Shown here: positions 25,420 through 36,405 of the stretch, in pieces | How positions within the stretch are numbered: the stretch's first letter is position 1 | How the letters are laid out: every line of letters begins with the position of its first letter | NCBI RefSeq assembly: GCF_000720175.1 | Contig: NZ_JOIX01000018.1 | Location: 124,001-188,000 of the forward strand | DNA length: 64,000 nucleotides | Origin: Streptomyces sp. NRRL S-337 | Lineage (GTDB): Bacteria > Actinomycetota > Actinomycetes > Streptomycetales > Streptomycetaceae | Reading direction: 5' to 3' | Position numbers and translations under genes: made by a program | The notes under the pieces: generated by a model | Database searches by the model: none | What the model was told of the DNA's origin: nothing | What the model saw: the letters and a program-made list of their open reading frames with translations, nothing else

Positions 25420-27339
25420 ATGACCGCTCCATCCATCCGCAACGTTTCCGAGCGCGAAGCACGCCAGGTCGCCGAGGCGGCCCGCGAGCAGGACTGGCGC
25501 AAGCCGAGCTTCGCCAAGGAACTGTTCCTGGGGCGCTTCCGGCTCGACCTCATCCATCCGCACCCCACGCCCGCCGTGGACGACGTGCGCCGCGGTGAGA
25601 AGTTCCTCGCCACCCTGCGGGAATTCTGCGAGACGCAGATCGACGGCGCGCGGATCGAGCGCGAGGGCAGGATTCCGGACGAGACCGTGCGCGGGCTCAA
25701 GGAGCTCGGCGCGCTCGGCATGAAGATCGACCCCAAATACGGTGGCCTCGGGCTCACCCAGGTCTACTACAACCGGGCGCTGTCCCTGGTCGGCACCGCC
25801 AGCCCCGCCATCGGCGCACTGCTCTCCGCCCACCAGTCGATCGGCGTACCGCAACCGCTGAAGCTGTTCGGCACCCCGCAGCAGAAGGAGACCTTCCTGC
25901 CGCGGCTGGCCCGTACGGACATCTCGGCGTTCCTGCTGACCGAACCGGACGTCGGCTCGGACCCGGCCCGGCTGGCGACGACGGCCGTGCCGGAGGGCGA
26001 CGAGTACGTCCTCGACGGCGTCAAGCTGTGGACCACCAACGGCGTGGTCGCCGACCTTCTGGTGGTGATGGCGCGGGTGCCCGCCTCCGAGGGCCACAAG
26101 GGCGGCATCACCGCCTTCGTCGTCGAGGCGGACTCGCCCGGAATCACCGTCGAGAACCGCAACGCCTTCATGGGCCTGCGCGGCCTGGAGAACGGCGTCA
26201 CCCGCTTCCACCGGGTGCGGGTCCCGGCCGCGAACCGCATCGGCCCCGAGGGTGCCGGCCTGAAGATCGCCCTGACCACGCTCAACACCGGACGGCTCTC
26301 GCTGCCCGCGATGTGCGTCGGCTCCGGCAAGTGGTGCCTGAAGGTCGCCCGCGAGTGGTCCGCGGCCCGCGAGCAGTGGGGCCGGCCGATCGCCAAGCAC
26401 GAGGCCGTCGGCGCCAAGATCTCCTTCATCGCCGCGACCACCTTCGCCCTGGAGGCGGTCGTCGACCTGTCCTCCCAGATGGCCGACGAGAACCGCAACG
26501 ACATCCGCATCGAGGCCGCCCTCGCCAAGCTCTACGGCTCCGAGATGGGCTGGCTGATGGCCGACGAACTGGTCCAGATCCGCGGCGGCCGCGGCTTCGA
26601 GACCGCCCCCTCGCTCGCCGCCCGCGGCGAACGCGCCGTACCGGCCGAGCAGATGCTGCGCGACATGCGGATCAACCGGATCTTCGAGGGCTCCACCGAG
26701 ATCATGCACCTGCTGATCGCCCGGGAGGCGGTGGACGCCCACCTGTCCGTCGCCGGCGACCTCATCGACCCCGACAAGTCCCTCGCCGACAAGGGCAAGG
26801 CAGCCGCCAAGGCCGGCGGGTTCTACGCCCGCTGGCTGCCCAAGCTCGTCGCCGGCCCCGGCCAACTCCCGCGTACGTTCCAGGAGTTCGGCATCCTCGC
26901 CGGGCACCTGCGGTACGTCGAGCGGACCTCGCGCAAGCTCGCCCGCTCCACCTTCTACGCGATGTCCCGGTGGCAGGGGAAGATGGAGACCAAGCAGGGC
27001 TTCCTCGGCCGGATCGTCGACATCGGCGCCGAACTCTTCGCCATGAGCGCCGCCTGCGTCCGTGCCGAGCACCTGCGCGAGACCGGTGACCACGGCCGCG
27101 AGGCGCAGCAGCTGGCCGACGCGTTCTGCCGGCAGGCGCGGATCCGGATCGAGGAGCTCTTCGGCCGGCTGTGGACCAACACCGACGAACTCGACCGCAA
27201 GGTCGTCTCCGGGGTCCTCGACGGCAGCTACGGCTGGCTGGAGGAGGGCATCGTCGACCCCAGCGGCGACGGCCCGTGGATCGCCGACGCCACCCCCGGC
27301 CCGAGCGCCAAGGACAACGTCCACCGCCCCATCGGCTGA
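25420..27339 (+). CDS. Acyl-CoA dehydrogenase (very-long-chain type with C-terminal extension)
   Basis: A 639-residue flavoenzyme, longer than the usual 380-400. The N-terminal helical domain (FCETQIDGARIEREGRIPDE), the FAD-contacting middle domain (FLLTEPDVGSDPARLATTA and LWTTNG), the GLRGLENGVTRF strand and the C-terminal core with DMRINRIFEGSTEIMHLLIARE (around residues 415-435) are intact. The extra 180 residues after about 460 resemble the dimer/membrane-associating domain of VLCAD/ACAD9-type enzymes. It catalyses the first step of fatty acyl-CoA beta-oxidation. GAGGTGAG precedes ATG 25420. It stands alone between a dehydrogenase and dxr. Confidence 0.92.
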   Translation: MTAPSIRNVSEREARQVAEAAREQDWRKPSFAKELFLGRFRLDLIHPHPTPAVDDVRRGEKFLATLREFCETQIDGARIEREGRIPDETVRGLKELGALGMKIDPKYGGLGLTQVYYNRALSLVGTASPAIGALLSAHQSIGVPQPLKLFGTPQQKETFLPRLARTDISAFLLTEPDVGSDPARLATTAVPEGDEYVLDGVKLWTTNGVVADLLVVMARVPASEGHKGGITAFVVEADSPGITVENRNAFMGLRGLENGVTRFHRVRVPAANRIGPEGAGLKIALTTLNTGRLSLPAMCVGSGKWCLKVAREWSAAREQWGRPIAKHEAVGAKISFIAATTFALEAVVDLSSQMADENRNDIRIEAALAKLYGSEMGWLMADELVQIRGGRGFETAPSLAARGERAVPAEQMLRDMRINRIFEGSTEIMHLLIAREAVDAHLSVAGDLIDPDKSLADKGKAAAKAGGFYARWLPKLVAGPGQLPRTFQEFGILAGHLRYVERTSRKLARSTFYAMSRWQGKMETKQGFLGRIVDIGAELFAMSAACVRAEHLRETGDHGREAQQLADAFCRQARIRIEELFGRLWTNTDELDRKVVSGVLDGSYGWLEEGIVDPSGDGPWIADATPGPSAKDNVHRPIG

Positions 27340-27346
27340 ACCCCAC

Positions 27347-27387
27347 CCGGGCCCGGTCCCGCCGTTGATCGGCCGGACCGGGCCCGG
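27347..27387 (+). terminator. Terminator of the acyl-CoA dehydrogenase gene
   Basis: A perfect 13-bp stem (27347-27359 with 27375-27387) around a 15-base loop, starting 8 bases after the stop and before dxr. Confidence 0.75.
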
Positions 27388-27438
27388 CGTGTGCCCTCCG
27401 TGCCCACGGCACCCCCGCGACCGGCCACAATGGACCCC

Positions 27439-28713
27439 ATGACGGACTCCCTCGCCCATCCGCACCTGCGCTTCGAGCCGGCCGCCGGCGATCCCGACGG
27501 CCCGGGCCAGCCCCGCTCCCTGGTGATCCTCGGCTCGACCGGCTCGATCGGCACCCAGGCGATCGACATCGTGCTGCGCAACCCCGACCGCTTCCGGGTG
27601 ACCGCGCTGTCCGCGGCCGGCGGCCGGACCGAGCTGCTCGCCGAGCAGGCGCACCGGCTGCGGGTGGACACCGTCGCGGTGGCCCGCGCGGAGGCGGCCC
27701 CCGCGCTGCGCGCCGCGCTCGCCGACCGCTACGGTCCGGGCGAGAAGCTCCCCGAGGTCCTGGCCGGCCCCGACGCCGCCACCGAACTCGCCGCGTCCGC
27801 CTGCCACACCGTCCTCAACGGCATCACCGGCTCCATCGGTCTCGCCCCGACCCTGGCCGCCCTCAAGGCGGGCCGGGTGCTGGCGCTGGCCAACAAGGAG
27901 TCCCTGATCGTCGGCGGCCCGCTGGTCAAGGCCGTCGCCCGGCCGGGCCAGATCATCCCCGTCGACTCCGAGCACTCCGCGCTCTTCCAGGCGCTGACCG
28001 GCGGCGACCGCGCCGAGGTCCGCAAGCTCGTGGTCACCGCCTCCGGCGGCCCGTTCCGCGGCCGTACGAGGGACGAGCTGGCCGGGGTCACCCCCGAGCA
28101 GGCGCTGGCCCACCCCACCTGGTCCATGGGCCCGGTCGTCACGATCAACTCCGCGACCCTGGTCAACAAGGGCCTGGAGGTCATCGAGGCGCACCTGCTC
28201 TTCGACGTCCCCTTCGACGCGATCGAGGTCGTCGTCCATCCGCAGTCCTTCATCCACTCGATGGTGGAATTCACCGACGGCTCCACCCTCGCCCAGGCCA
28301 GCCCGCCCGACATGCGGATGCCGATCGCGCTGGGGCTGGGCTGGCCCGACCGGGTCCCGGACGCCGCCCCTGGCGTCGACTGGACCACGGCGCAGAGCTG
28401 GGAGTTCTTCCCGCTGGACACCGAGGCCTTCCCCTCCGTACCGCTCGCCTGCCACGTCGGCTCCCTGGGCGGCACCGCACCGGCCGTCTTCAACGCCGCG
28501 AACGAGGAATGCGTGGACGCGTTCCTCAAGGGCGGGCTGCCGTTCACAGGGATTGTGGATACCGTCGCCGATGTGGTCGCCGAACACGGCACGCCCGCGC
28601 GGGGAACTTCCCTGACCGTCGCGGACGTCCTGGAGGCGGAGACCTGGGCGCGCGCCCGCGCCCGCGAACTGGCCGCCCGTGCGGCACGGACACCCTCGGA
28701 GGCTCGCGCATGA
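27439..28713 (+). CDS. dxr: 1-deoxy-D-xylulose-5-phosphate reductoisomerase
   Basis: A 424-residue enzyme of the MEP isoprenoid pathway that makes 2-C-methyl-D-erythritol 4-phosphate. The NADPH-binding [11 protein letters not shown], substrate/metal site NKESLIVGG...[11 protein letters not shown], the ASGGPFRG loop, HPTWSMGP and [14 protein letters not shown] are all visible, and length is slightly above the usual 385-400 because of a 30-residue N-terminal tail. Two candidate ATGs (27430 and 27439) lie in frame with no clear ribosome site; I chose the second. It overlaps the next gene by ATGA and lies near ispG, a second gene of the same pathway. Confidence 0.96.
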   Translation: MTDSLAHPHLRFEPAAGDPDGPGQPRSLVILGSTGSIGTQAIDIVLRNPDRFRVTALSAAGGRTELLAEQAHRLRVDTVAVARAEAAPALRAALADRYGPGEKLPEVLAGPDAATELAASACHTVLNGITGSIGLAPTLAALKAGRVLALANKESLIVGGPLVKAVARPGQIIPVDSEHSALFQALTGGDRAEVRKLVVTASGGPFRGRTRDELAGVTPEQALAHPTWSMGPVVTINSATLVNKGLEVIEAHLLFDVPFDAIEVVVHPQSFIHSMVEFTDGSTLAQASPPDMRMPIALGLGWPDRVPDAAPGVDWTTAQSWEFFPLDTEAFPSVPLACHVGSLGGTAPAVFNAANEECVDAFLKGGLPFTGIVDTVADVVAEHGTPARGTSLTVADVLEAETWARARARELAARAARTPSEARA

Positions 28714-30011
28714 CGACCTGGATGACCATCCTCGGCATAGTCGTCTTCGTCGTCGGCCTGCTGTTCTCCATCGCCTGGCACGAACTCGGCCACCTCTCCA
28801 CGGCCAAGATGTTCGGCATCCGCGTGCCGCAGTACATGGTGGGCTTCGGGCCGACGATCTTCTCCCGCAGGAAGGGCGACACCGAGTACGGCATCAAGGC
28901 CATCCCGCTCGGCGGCTACATCCGCATGATCGGGATGTTCCCGCCCGGGGACGACGGGAAGCTGCAGGCCCGCTCCACCTCGCCGTTTCGCGGCATGATC
29001 GAGGACGCCCGCTCGGCGGCCTTCGAGGAACTGCAGCCCGGTGACGAGAAGCGGCTCTTCTACACCCGCAAGCCCTGGAAGCGCGTCATCGTGATGTTCG
29101 CCGGGCCGTTCATGAACCTGATCCTGGCGGTCGTGATCTTCATGAGCGTCCTGATGGGCTTCGGCATCAACACCCAGACCACCCAGGTCGGCTCCGTCTC
29201 CGACTGCGTGATCTCGGCCGCCGCCAAGACCGACAAGTGCCCGCACGGTGCCAAGGACTCCCCGGCCAAGGCCGCCGGCCTGCGCGCCGGCGACAGGATC
29301 GTCACGTTCAACGGCCACGACGTCCCCGACTGGGGCACCCTCCAGCAGCAGATCCGGGACACCACCGGGCCCGCGACGCTGGTCATCGAGCGGCACGGCG
29401 TCCGCAAGACCCTGCACGCCGACCTGATCAAGAACAAGGTCGCCAAGACCGACGGGCACGGCGGCTACGTCCCCGGCCAGTTCGTCACCGCCGGCTTCCT
29501 CGGCTTCACCCCGGCCAGCGGCGTCGTCCAGCAGTCCTTCGGCCAGTCCGTCGACCGCATGGGCAACATGGTCGAGCAGGGCGTCTCCTCCCTGGTCAAC
29601 CTGCCCGGCAAGGTCCCGGACCTGTGGAACGCGGCCTTCAACGGCGGCGAGCGCAAGCAGGACTCCCCGATGGGCGTGGTCGGCGCGGCGAGGGTCGGCG
29701 GCGAGGTCTTCTCGCTGCACATCCCGCCGGAGCAGCGGGTGGCGACCATGCTCTTCCTGGTCGCAGGGTTCAACCTCTCGCTGTTCCTGTTCAACATGCT
29801 GCCGCTGCTCCCGCTCGACGGCGGACACATCGCCGGCGCCGTGTGGGAATCCATCCGCCGGGCCTTCGCCAAGATCGTCCGCCGGCCGGACCCCGGCCCC
29901 TTCGACGTGGCCAAGCTCATGCCGGTCGCCTACGTCGTCGCCGGGATCTTCATCTGCTTCACGCTGCTGGTGCTGGTGGCGGACGTGGTGAACCCGGTGA
30001 AACTCACCTGA
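28710..30011 (+). CDS. rseP: Site-2-type intramembrane metalloprotease (RseP family)
   Basis: A 433-residue membrane zinc protease. HELGH (24-28) in the first transmembrane helix holds the zinc ligands and catalytic glutamate; a PDZ domain occupies roughly residues 160-250 ([19 protein letters not shown]), and [17 protein letters not shown] near residue 370 supplies the third ligand. Family members cut anti-sigma factors or other membrane proteins after a first cleavage. The ATG overlaps the dxr stop (ATGA), so translation is coupled. The dxr-rseP-ispG order is conserved in actinobacteria. Confidence 0.95.
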   Translation: MTTWMTILGIVVFVVGLLFSIAWHELGHLSTAKMFGIRVPQYMVGFGPTIFSRRKGDTEYGIKAIPLGGYIRMIGMFPPGDDGKLQARSTSPFRGMIEDARSAAFEELQPGDEKRLFYTRKPWKRVIVMFAGPFMNLILAVVIFMSVLMGFGINTQTTQVGSVSDCVISAAAKTDKCPHGAKDSPAKAAGLRAGDRIVTFNGHDVPDWGTLQQQIRDTTGPATLVIERHGVRKTLHADLIKNKVAKTDGHGGYVPGQFVTAGFLGFTPASGVVQQSFGQSVDRMGNMVEQGVSSLVNLPGKVPDLWNAAFNGGERKQDSPMGVVGAARVGGEVFSLHIPPEQRVATMLFLVAGFNLSLFLFNMLPLLPLDGGHIAGAVWESIRRAFAKIVRRPDPGPFDVAKLMPVAYVVAGIFICFTLLVLVADVVNPVKLT

Positions 30012-30027
30012 ACCGGACATCCGTGAC

Positions 30028-30064
30028 GGCCGGGCCCGCCAGGACCGTATGGGCGTGCCCGGCC
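30028..30064 (+). terminator. Possible stem-loop after rseP
   Basis: GGCCGGGC (30028-30035) pairs with GCCCGGCC (30057-30064) 17 bases after the rseP stop; the loop is 21 bases and no T-run follows, so termination is only possible. Confidence 0.35.
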
Positions 30065-30182
30065 GCCCCATTGGTGGGGGCGCACGGCCTCGATGTGCCC
30101 CGGGCGATCCCGGTGTCGTAATCTCGGAGGCCGGAGCCCGCCGACGCGGGGCCTTGATCCACACCTTGGGGTTGCTCGCCAG

Positions 30183-31340
<1,158 letters not shown>

Positions 31341-31358
31341 CCCGCCCCACAGCCCACC

Positions 31359-31392
31359 TGAGCCCCGCCGCCCACCCGGGCCGCGGGGCTCA
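31359..31392 (+). terminator. ispG terminator
   Basis: TGAGCCCCGC (31359-31368) pairs perfectly with GCGGGGCTCA (31383-31392) around a 14-base loop. Confidence 0.75.
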
Positions 31393-31512
31393 CGGCTGCC
31401 CGGAGCGGCCCCGCGGACAGCGCACAGGGTGACCCGCGCGGACGCGAGGTAAAGTGCCAAGACCTGCTCCCGCCTGGCCTCCCAGGCCCGTAACGGTGAG
31501 GCAAACCGAGAA

Positions 31513-32358
31513 GTGCTGACGACCACCACCATCAAGGTCCTCGAACCAGGGGACCTCGACGATGCGCTCGCGGTCCTCGACCGCGACCCGGTCGCCAACG
31601 CCTTCGTCGCCGCCCGCGTCCAGGTCGCCGGCCTCGACCCCTGGCGGCTGGGCGGCGAGATGTGGGGCTGGTACGTCGGCGGCCGGCTGGAATCGCTCTG
31701 CTACGCCGGCGCCAACCTCGTCCCCGTCTGCGCCACCTCCGAGGCCGTCCGCGGCTTCGCCGAGCGGGCCCGCCGCCAGGGCCGGCGCTGCTCCTCCATC
31801 GTCGGCCCGGCCGGCCCGACGACCGAACTCTGGTCGCTGTTGGAGCCGTACTGGGGCCCGGCCCGCGAGCTCCGCGCCCACCAGCCGCTGATGGTCACCA
31901 CCTCGCAGTCCGCCGAGATCGCCCCCGACCCGTACGTCCGGCGGATCCGCAAGAACGAGATGGACCTGATCATGCCGGCCTGCGTCGCCATGTTCACCGA
32001 AGAGGTCGGCATCTCCCCGATGGCCGGCGACGGCGGGCTGCTCTACCAGGCCCGGGTCGCCGAACTCGTCGGCGCCGGCCGCTCCTTCGCCCGCGTCGAG
32101 GACGGCAAGGTCATCTTCAAGGCGGAGATCGGCGCCGCCACCCCGCGCGCCTGCCAGATCCAGGGCGTCTGGGTCGACCCCGCCCACCGCGGCAAGGGCC
32201 TGTCCGAAACCGGTATGGCCGCCGTGCTCCGCTACGCCCTCAGCGACGTCGCCCCCGTCGTCAGCCTCTACGTCAACGACTTCAACACCGCCGCCCGGGC
32301 CGCCTACCGCCGGGTGGGCTTCGAGGAAGTCGGCGCGTTCATGAGCGTACTGTTCTGA
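31513..32358 (+). CDS. GNAT acetyltransferase with N-terminal DUF4081 domain
   Basis: A 281-residue protein. The N-terminal half (LVLDRDPVANAFVAARV-like start through SSIVGPAGPTTELWSLLEPYWG) matches DUF4081, and the C-terminal half is a GNAT domain with the acetyl-CoA-binding loop VDPAHRGKGLSETGMAAVLRYAL and FNTAARAAYRRVGFEEVG. GTG at 31513 is the first codon in the frame before the conserved region. Substrate unknown. A second acetyltransferase gene starts 25 bases later, so they probably form an operon. Confidence 0.88.
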   Translation: MLTTTTIKVLEPGDLDDALAVLDRDPVANAFVAARVQVAGLDPWRLGGEMWGWYVGGRLESLCYAGANLVPVCATSEAVRGFAERARRQGRRCSSIVGPAGPTTELWSLLEPYWGPARELRAHQPLMVTTSQSAEIAPDPYVRRIRKNEMDLIMPACVAMFTEEVGISPMAGDGGLLYQARVAELVGAGRSFARVEDGKVIFKAEIGAATPRACQIQGVWVDPAHRGKGLSETGMAAVLRYALSDVAPVVSLYVNDFNTAARAAYRRVGFEEVGAFMSVLF

Positions 32359-32383
32359 CCCGCGGCCTTGTACGCTCGCGACC

Positions 32384-32920
32384 ATGGATGACGTCGCGGT
32401 CGGCCCCCTCGATCTCGCCGCCCGCGTGGACGACGCGCTCGCGGTACAGGCGCTCGCCTTCGGCCTGAGCGACGAGGAGATCGCCGTCCGCCGGCACATC
32501 GTCCTGCGCCACCTCGGCTGCCCCGGCGCCCGGGCGCTGGGCGCCACCACTCCCGCCGGCCGGCTCGTCGGCTTCATCTACGGCATGCCCAACGACCGCA
32601 CCCACTGGTGGTCCACGGTCGTCGAGCCCTATCTGCGCAGCGAGGGCCTCGACCACTGGCTCGACGACTCCTTCACCATCACCGAGCTGCACGTCCACCC
32701 CGCCTACCAGCACCGCGGCCTCGGCCGGGCACTGATCACCCGGATCACCGACGGGGCCGGCGAGCCCCGCTCCATCCTCTCCGCCATCGACGTCGAGAGC
32801 CCCGCCCGCAAGCTCTACCGCTCCCTCGGCTACCGCGACCTGGCCCGCCGCGTCCTCTTCCCCAGCGCCCCCACCCCGTACGCCGTCATGGGCGCCCCCC
32901 TGCCCCTGAAGCGCCCCTGA
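32384..32920 (+). CDS. GNAT family N-acetyltransferase
   Basis: A 178-residue acetyltransferase with the GNAT core: FTITELHVHPAYQHRGLGRALITRI carries the Q/RxxGxG/A acetyl-CoA loop, and ESPARKLYRSLGYRDLARRVLF the C-terminal strand. Substrate unknown; the target may be a small amine or protein. ATG 32384 is chosen as the first start. It lies directly after the DUF4081-GNAT gene. Confidence 0.87.
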   Translation: MDDVAVGPLDLAARVDDALAVQALAFGLSDEEIAVRRHIVLRHLGCPGARALGATTPAGRLVGFIYGMPNDRTHWWSTVVEPYLRSEGLDHWLDDSFTITELHVHPAYQHRGLGRALITRITDGAGEPRSILSAIDVESPARKLYRSLGYRDLARRVLFPSAPTPYAVMGAPLPLKRP

Positions 32921-33134
32921 CCCGCCCCCAGCAGTCCACACAACCGGCCCCGGAGGCCCGTCACCGCACCCACAACAAACCCAGCCCGCCGCAGGCGCAA
33001 CGGCGAGAAACCCCCACGGCGGGAAAGCCAAAAACGTGGGGCAAACGCCAAGCGCAGCGCTAACGCATTTTCGCGGGACACACCCGGGCCGCTAACCTCC
33101 AGGGAGTCACCTTTCTTACGCAGGAGAAACTCCC

Positions 33135-34844
33135 ATGGCCAACGCCGCACAGGTCCAGCGCATGTCCCGCTTGATGATCAAGACACTGCGCGACGACCCG
33201 GCCGACGCCGAGACCGCCAGCCACAAGCTGCTCGTCCGCGCCGGGTACGTCCGCCGCTCCTCCGCCGGCATCTGGACGTGGCTGCCGCTGGGCAAGAAGG
33301 TCCTGGAGAACGTCTCCCGCGTCGTCCGCGAGGAAATGGACGCCATCGGCGGCCAGGAAGTCCTGCTGCCGGCGCTGCTGCCCAAGGAGCCCTACGAGAC
33401 CAGCGGCCGCTGGGAGGAGTACGGCGACCTGCTCTTCCGCCTCAAGGACCGCAAGGGCGCCGACTACCTCCTCGGCCCCACCCACGAAGAGATCTTCACC
33501 CTCACGGTCAAGGACCAGTGCACGTCCTACAAGGACCTGCCGGTGATCCTCTACCAGATCCAGATCAAGTACCGCGACGAGGCCCGCCCCCGCTCCGGCG
33601 TGCTGCGCGGCCGCGAGTTCCACATGAAGGACTCGTACAGCTTCGACACCACCGACGAGGGCCTGGCCCAGTCGTACGCACTGCACCGCGAGGCCTACGA
33701 GAAGATCTTCCAGCGCCTGGGCCTGGACTACCGCATCGTCTCCGCCGTCTCCGGCGCCATGGGCGGCTCGGCGTCCGAGGAGTTCCTGGCGCCCGCGTCC
33801 GCCGGCGAGGACACCTTCGTCGACTGCCCGAGCTGCGACTACGCCGCCAACACCGAGGCCGTCACGGTCAAGGTCGAGCCGGCCGACGGCTCCGCGCACG
33901 GTCCCCTCGAGGAGCTGGACACCCCCGACACCCCGACCATCGAGTCGCTCGCCGAGTTCCTCGGCGTACCGGCCTCCGCGACCCTGAAGAACCTCCTGGT
34001 CAAGGTCGACGGCGAGATCGTCGCGGTGGGCGTCCCGGGCAACCGCGAGGTGGACCTGGGCAAGCTCGGCGAGCACCTCGCGCCGGCCACCGTCGAGCTG
34101 GTCACCGCCGAGGACTTCGTCGACCGCCCTGACCTGGTCCGCGGCTACGTCGGCCCGCAGGGCCTGGCCGGCAAGGCGTTCCGCTACCTCGCCGACCCCC
34201 GCGTCGCCCCCGGCACCGCCTGGGTCACCGGCGCCAACAAGGAAGGCGTGCACGCCAAGAACGTGGTCTGCGGACGCGACTTCGAGGTCGACGAGTACCT
34301 CGACGTGGTCGTCGTCGAGCCCGGCGACCCCTGCCCGAAGTGCGGCACCGGCCTGAAGATCGACCGCGCCATCGAGATCGGCCACATCTTCCAGCTCGGC
34401 CGCAAGTACGCGGACGCCTTCGAGCTCGACGTCCTCGGCCAGAACGGCAAGCCGGCCCGGGTCACCATGGGCTCGTACGGCATCGGCGTCTCCCGTGCGG
34501 TGGCCGCGCTGGCCGAGCAGACCCACGACGACAAGGGCCTGTGCTGGCCCCGCGAGATCGCCCCGGCCGATGTGCACGTGGTCGCGGCGGGCAAGGCCAA
34601 GCAGACCGAGCTCGCGCTGGAGATCGGCGACCTGCTCGGCGACGCCGGCCTGCGCGTCCTGGTCGACGACCGGGCCGGGGTCTCGCCGGGCGTGAAGTTC
34701 ACCGACGCCGAACTGCTGGGCGTGCCGACCATCGTGGTCGCCGGCCGGCGCGCCGGCGAGGGTGTGGTCGAGGTCAAGGACCGCCGCACCGGCGAGCGCG
34801 AGGAGCTGACGGTCGAGGAGGCCGTCGCCCGGCTCAGCGCCTGA
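33135..34844 (+). CDS. proS: Prolyl-tRNA synthetase, bacterial type with editing domain
   Basis: A 569-residue class II synthetase that charges tRNA-Pro. Motif 2 ([21 protein letters not shown]), the HEEIFT region, motif 3 (GSYGIGVSR near residue 450) and the insertion editing domain between them ([15 protein letters not shown]...GYVGPQGL, roughly 225-400) are present, so it is the longer bacterial form. The anticodon-binding domain follows. CAGGAGAAACTCCC precedes the ATG. I looked for a T-box leader in the 214-base gap and saw none. Confidence 0.96.
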   Translation: MANAAQVQRMSRLMIKTLRDDPADAETASHKLLVRAGYVRRSSAGIWTWLPLGKKVLENVSRVVREEMDAIGGQEVLLPALLPKEPYETSGRWEEYGDLLFRLKDRKGADYLLGPTHEEIFTLTVKDQCTSYKDLPVILYQIQIKYRDEARPRSGVLRGREFHMKDSYSFDTTDEGLAQSYALHREAYEKIFQRLGLDYRIVSAVSGAMGGSASEEFLAPASAGEDTFVDCPSCDYAANTEAVTVKVEPADGSAHGPLEELDTPDTPTIESLAEFLGVPASATLKNLLVKVDGEIVAVGVPGNREVDLGKLGEHLAPATVELVTAEDFVDRPDLVRGYVGPQGLAGKAFRYLADPRVAPGTAWVTGANKEGVHAKNVVCGRDFEVDEYLDVVVVEPGDPCPKCGTGLKIDRAIEIGHIFQLGRKYADAFELDVLGQNGKPARVTMGSYGIGVSRAVAALAEQTHDDKGLCWPREIAPADVHVVAAGKAKQTELALEIGDLLGDAGLRVLVDDRAGVSPGVKFTDAELLGVPTIVVAGRRAGEGVVEVKDRRTGEREELTVEEAVARLSA

Positions 34845-34876
34845 TCCGACTGATCCGTCTGATCCGTCTGATACGA
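34841..34876 (+). repeat. Four tandem 9-bp repeats over the proS stop codon
   Basis: CTGATCCGA, CTGATCCGT, CTGATCCGT and CTGATACGA run head to tail from 34841 to 34876. The proS TGA lies in the first unit, and the array abuts the terminator palindrome. Confidence 0.85.
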
Positions 34877-34880
34877 AGCC

Positions 34881-34920
34881 GCTGCGGCGCCGCCGGTCCC
34901 GGGACCGGCGGCGCCGCAGC
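34881..34920. terminator. Perfect 40-base palindrome, bidirectional terminator
   Basis: The 20 bases 34881-34900 are the exact complement of 34901-34920 with no loop, lying between convergent proS and the kinase-like gene. Confidence 0.8.
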
Positions 34921-34935
34921 GCACGCACGGGTGGG

Positions 34936-35847
34936 CTACAGCCAGGCCGCGAACTCCAGCAGCAGCTCGCCGTGCTGGCGGTCGCCCACGGCCGCCTCCC
35001 GCACCCCGGCGTCCACCGCCCGGACCAGCGTCCAGTCGCGCAGCCGCCCCCGGTCCACCTCCAGGGAGTCGGCGAGCTTGGCCATCCGGCGGCGGACCGC
35101 GGCCGCCGCACCCGACCCGGCCGCCAGGTCCTCGAAGCGGTCCAGCACCAGCGCCGCCAGGTCGTACGCCCGCTCGCCGACCACCGGAGACGGGCCGACC
35201 GCCAGCCACGGCGCCCGCTCACCGGCCAGCACCTTGCCCTGGCGGAACGCCCCGTGCAGCAGGAACTGCTCCTCCGAAGCGGCCGGCAGACCACGGCGCA
35301 GCTCCTGGGCCTCCGCCACCAGCGGACCGGCCGCCCGGGTCAGCCCACCTGCTGTCCCCAGCGCCTCCACGTCCTCGTCGGTACGCCCGGCCAGGGTCTC
35401 GAACGGATGGTCCGCCGGCGACTCCACCCACAGGCGGCGCACCGTACCGGCCGCCTCCAGAAAAGCCTTGGCCTCCGGCAGCGAGCGCAGCGACACCCCG
35501 CTCTGCAACCGCTCCAGCAACAGCGCACCGCTCGCCGCGTCGGCCCGCAGCAGCCGTACCGCCCCCCAGCCGTCCCAGGCCGCAAGCGCCGCCGCCTCGT
35601 GCCCGGCCCGGCGGCCCGGTACCGGCAACTTCAGCGCCGCCGGCGTACCGTCCACCTGCCGTACGAGGGCCAGCAGACTGCTGCGGCCACCGGGGGCGTG
35701 TACCCGCTCCAGCGTCAGTTGCCAGTCGTCCAGCCGCTGCTGAACCAGCGTCGGCAGCGCGTCGAGCCACTTCCGTACCGGGCTGTCCGGGTCGCCGCTC
35801 ACCGAACTCACCAAACGTTGCGGCGGTTCGATGGGTGCCGTTGCCAT
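34936..35847 (-). CDS. Aminoglycoside/hydroxyurea kinase-like protein, probable pseudokinase
   Basis: A 303-residue member of the aminoglycoside-6-phosphotransferase/hydroxyurea-resistance kinase family. The ATP-site lysine (AALKLP, K73) and helix glutamate (GHEAAALAAW, E84) are kept. However, the catalytic loop normally HGDxxxGN reads HGAFRQGKVL (198-207), replacing both the catalytic Asp and the metal-binding Asn, and the DFG-equivalent IDPKP reads VGPSP (217-221). The rest, including PVVGERAYDLAALVLDRF, is well conserved. The reading frame is intact, so this looks like a maintained non-catalytic protein rather than a decaying gene. It converges on proS and precedes the ferritin-like operon on the same strand. 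Confidence 0.82.
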   Translation of the reverse strand: MATAPIEPPQRLVSSVSGDPDSPVRKWLDALPTLVQQRLDDWQLTLERVHAPGGRSSLLALVRQVDGTPAALKLPVPGRRAGHEAAALAAWDGWGAVRLLRADAASGALLLERLQSGVSLRSLPEAKAFLEAAGTVRRLWVESPADHPFETLAGRTDEDVEALGTAGGLTRAAGPLVAEAQELRRGLPAASEEQFLLHGAFRQGKVLAGERAPWLAVGPSPVVGERAYDLAALVLDRFEDLAAGSGAAAAVRRRMAKLADSLEVDRGRLRDWTLVRAVDAGVREAAVGDRQHGELLLEFAAWL

Positions 35848-35898
35848 GCCTGCGCTGTCCCTTTCCTGGGGCCTTTCCGGGGGGTGACCGCCGGTCGT

Positions 35899-36405
35899 TC
35901 AGAGCGCGCCCGCGGAGGCGCTCGCGGAGCCGGACGGAGCGGCGGCCGAAGCCCGCTCCGTGAGCCCAGGGAAGGCTACGCCGCCGCCGCGCCAGCGCAC
36001 CGCCCGCACCGCCGCCTCCCGCAGCGCGGCGGCCGCCTCCCGCCGCCGGGCCCGGCCGCCGGCCCGTACGAGGTCCGCGTAGACGGCGGCCAGCCGGTCC
36101 TCCAGCTCCGCCGCCAGCCGCGCCGCGGCGGCCGGGTCGGGCACCGGGAACGGCAGTTCGTACGCGGCCGCCGCGGCCTCGGGCGTGCCGCCCAGCGCCA
36201 GCACCTCGCGGCGCAGCGCGTCCCGGCGGGCGCGGTGGGCGTCGTAGGCGGCCTGTGCCTCGGTGCGCCGGTCGTGGGAGATCCGGCCGCCGACCACGCC
36301 GTAGCCGTAGACCGCGGCGTGCTCGGCGGCCAGCGCCGCCTGCACGGCGGTCAGCTCCGCGCGGCCGTCGTCGCTGTGGTCGTCGCTCTTCTTCCGGGAG
36401 GTCAT
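35899..36405 (-). CDS. Ferritin-like domain protein (DUF4439)
   Basis: A 168-residue, almost entirely helical, Ala/Arg-rich protein with a DUF4439 ferritin-like four-helix pattern: LTAVQAALAAEHAAVYGYGVVGGRIS, AQAAYDAHRARRDALRREVLALGG, and helices ending AVRAVRWRGGGVAFPG. The EHAAVYGYGV motif is characteristic. Iron binding is not obvious from the residues. Its ATG overlaps the stop of the upstream lipoprotein gene (ATGA), so the two are coupled. Confidence 0.82.
   Translation of the reverse strand: MTSRKKSDDHSDDGRAELTAVQAALAAEHAAVYGYGVVGGRISHDRRTEAQAAYDAHRARRDALRREVLALGGTPEAAAAAYELPFPVPDPAAAARLAAELEDRLAAVYADLVRAGGRARRREAAAALREAAVRAVRWRGGGVAFPGLTERASAAAPSGSASASAGAL

Noticed and set aside
24903..25757. 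Minus-strand frame covering the 24847-25419 gap
   Set aside because: Extends antisense into the acyl-CoA dehydrogenase; low-complexity, no ribosome site or motif.
25345..28587. 1080-codon minus-strand open frame
   Set aside because: Antisense to acyl-CoA dehydrogenase and dxr, both with clear motifs on the plus strand; no recognisable domains.
32921..33134. Possible T-box leader before proS
   Set aside because: No specifier loop, T-box sequence or terminator/antiterminator pair could be seen in the 214 bases.
33060..35294. 744-codon minus-strand open frame
   Set aside because: Antisense to proS; the part beyond proS overlaps the kinase-like gene in another frame.
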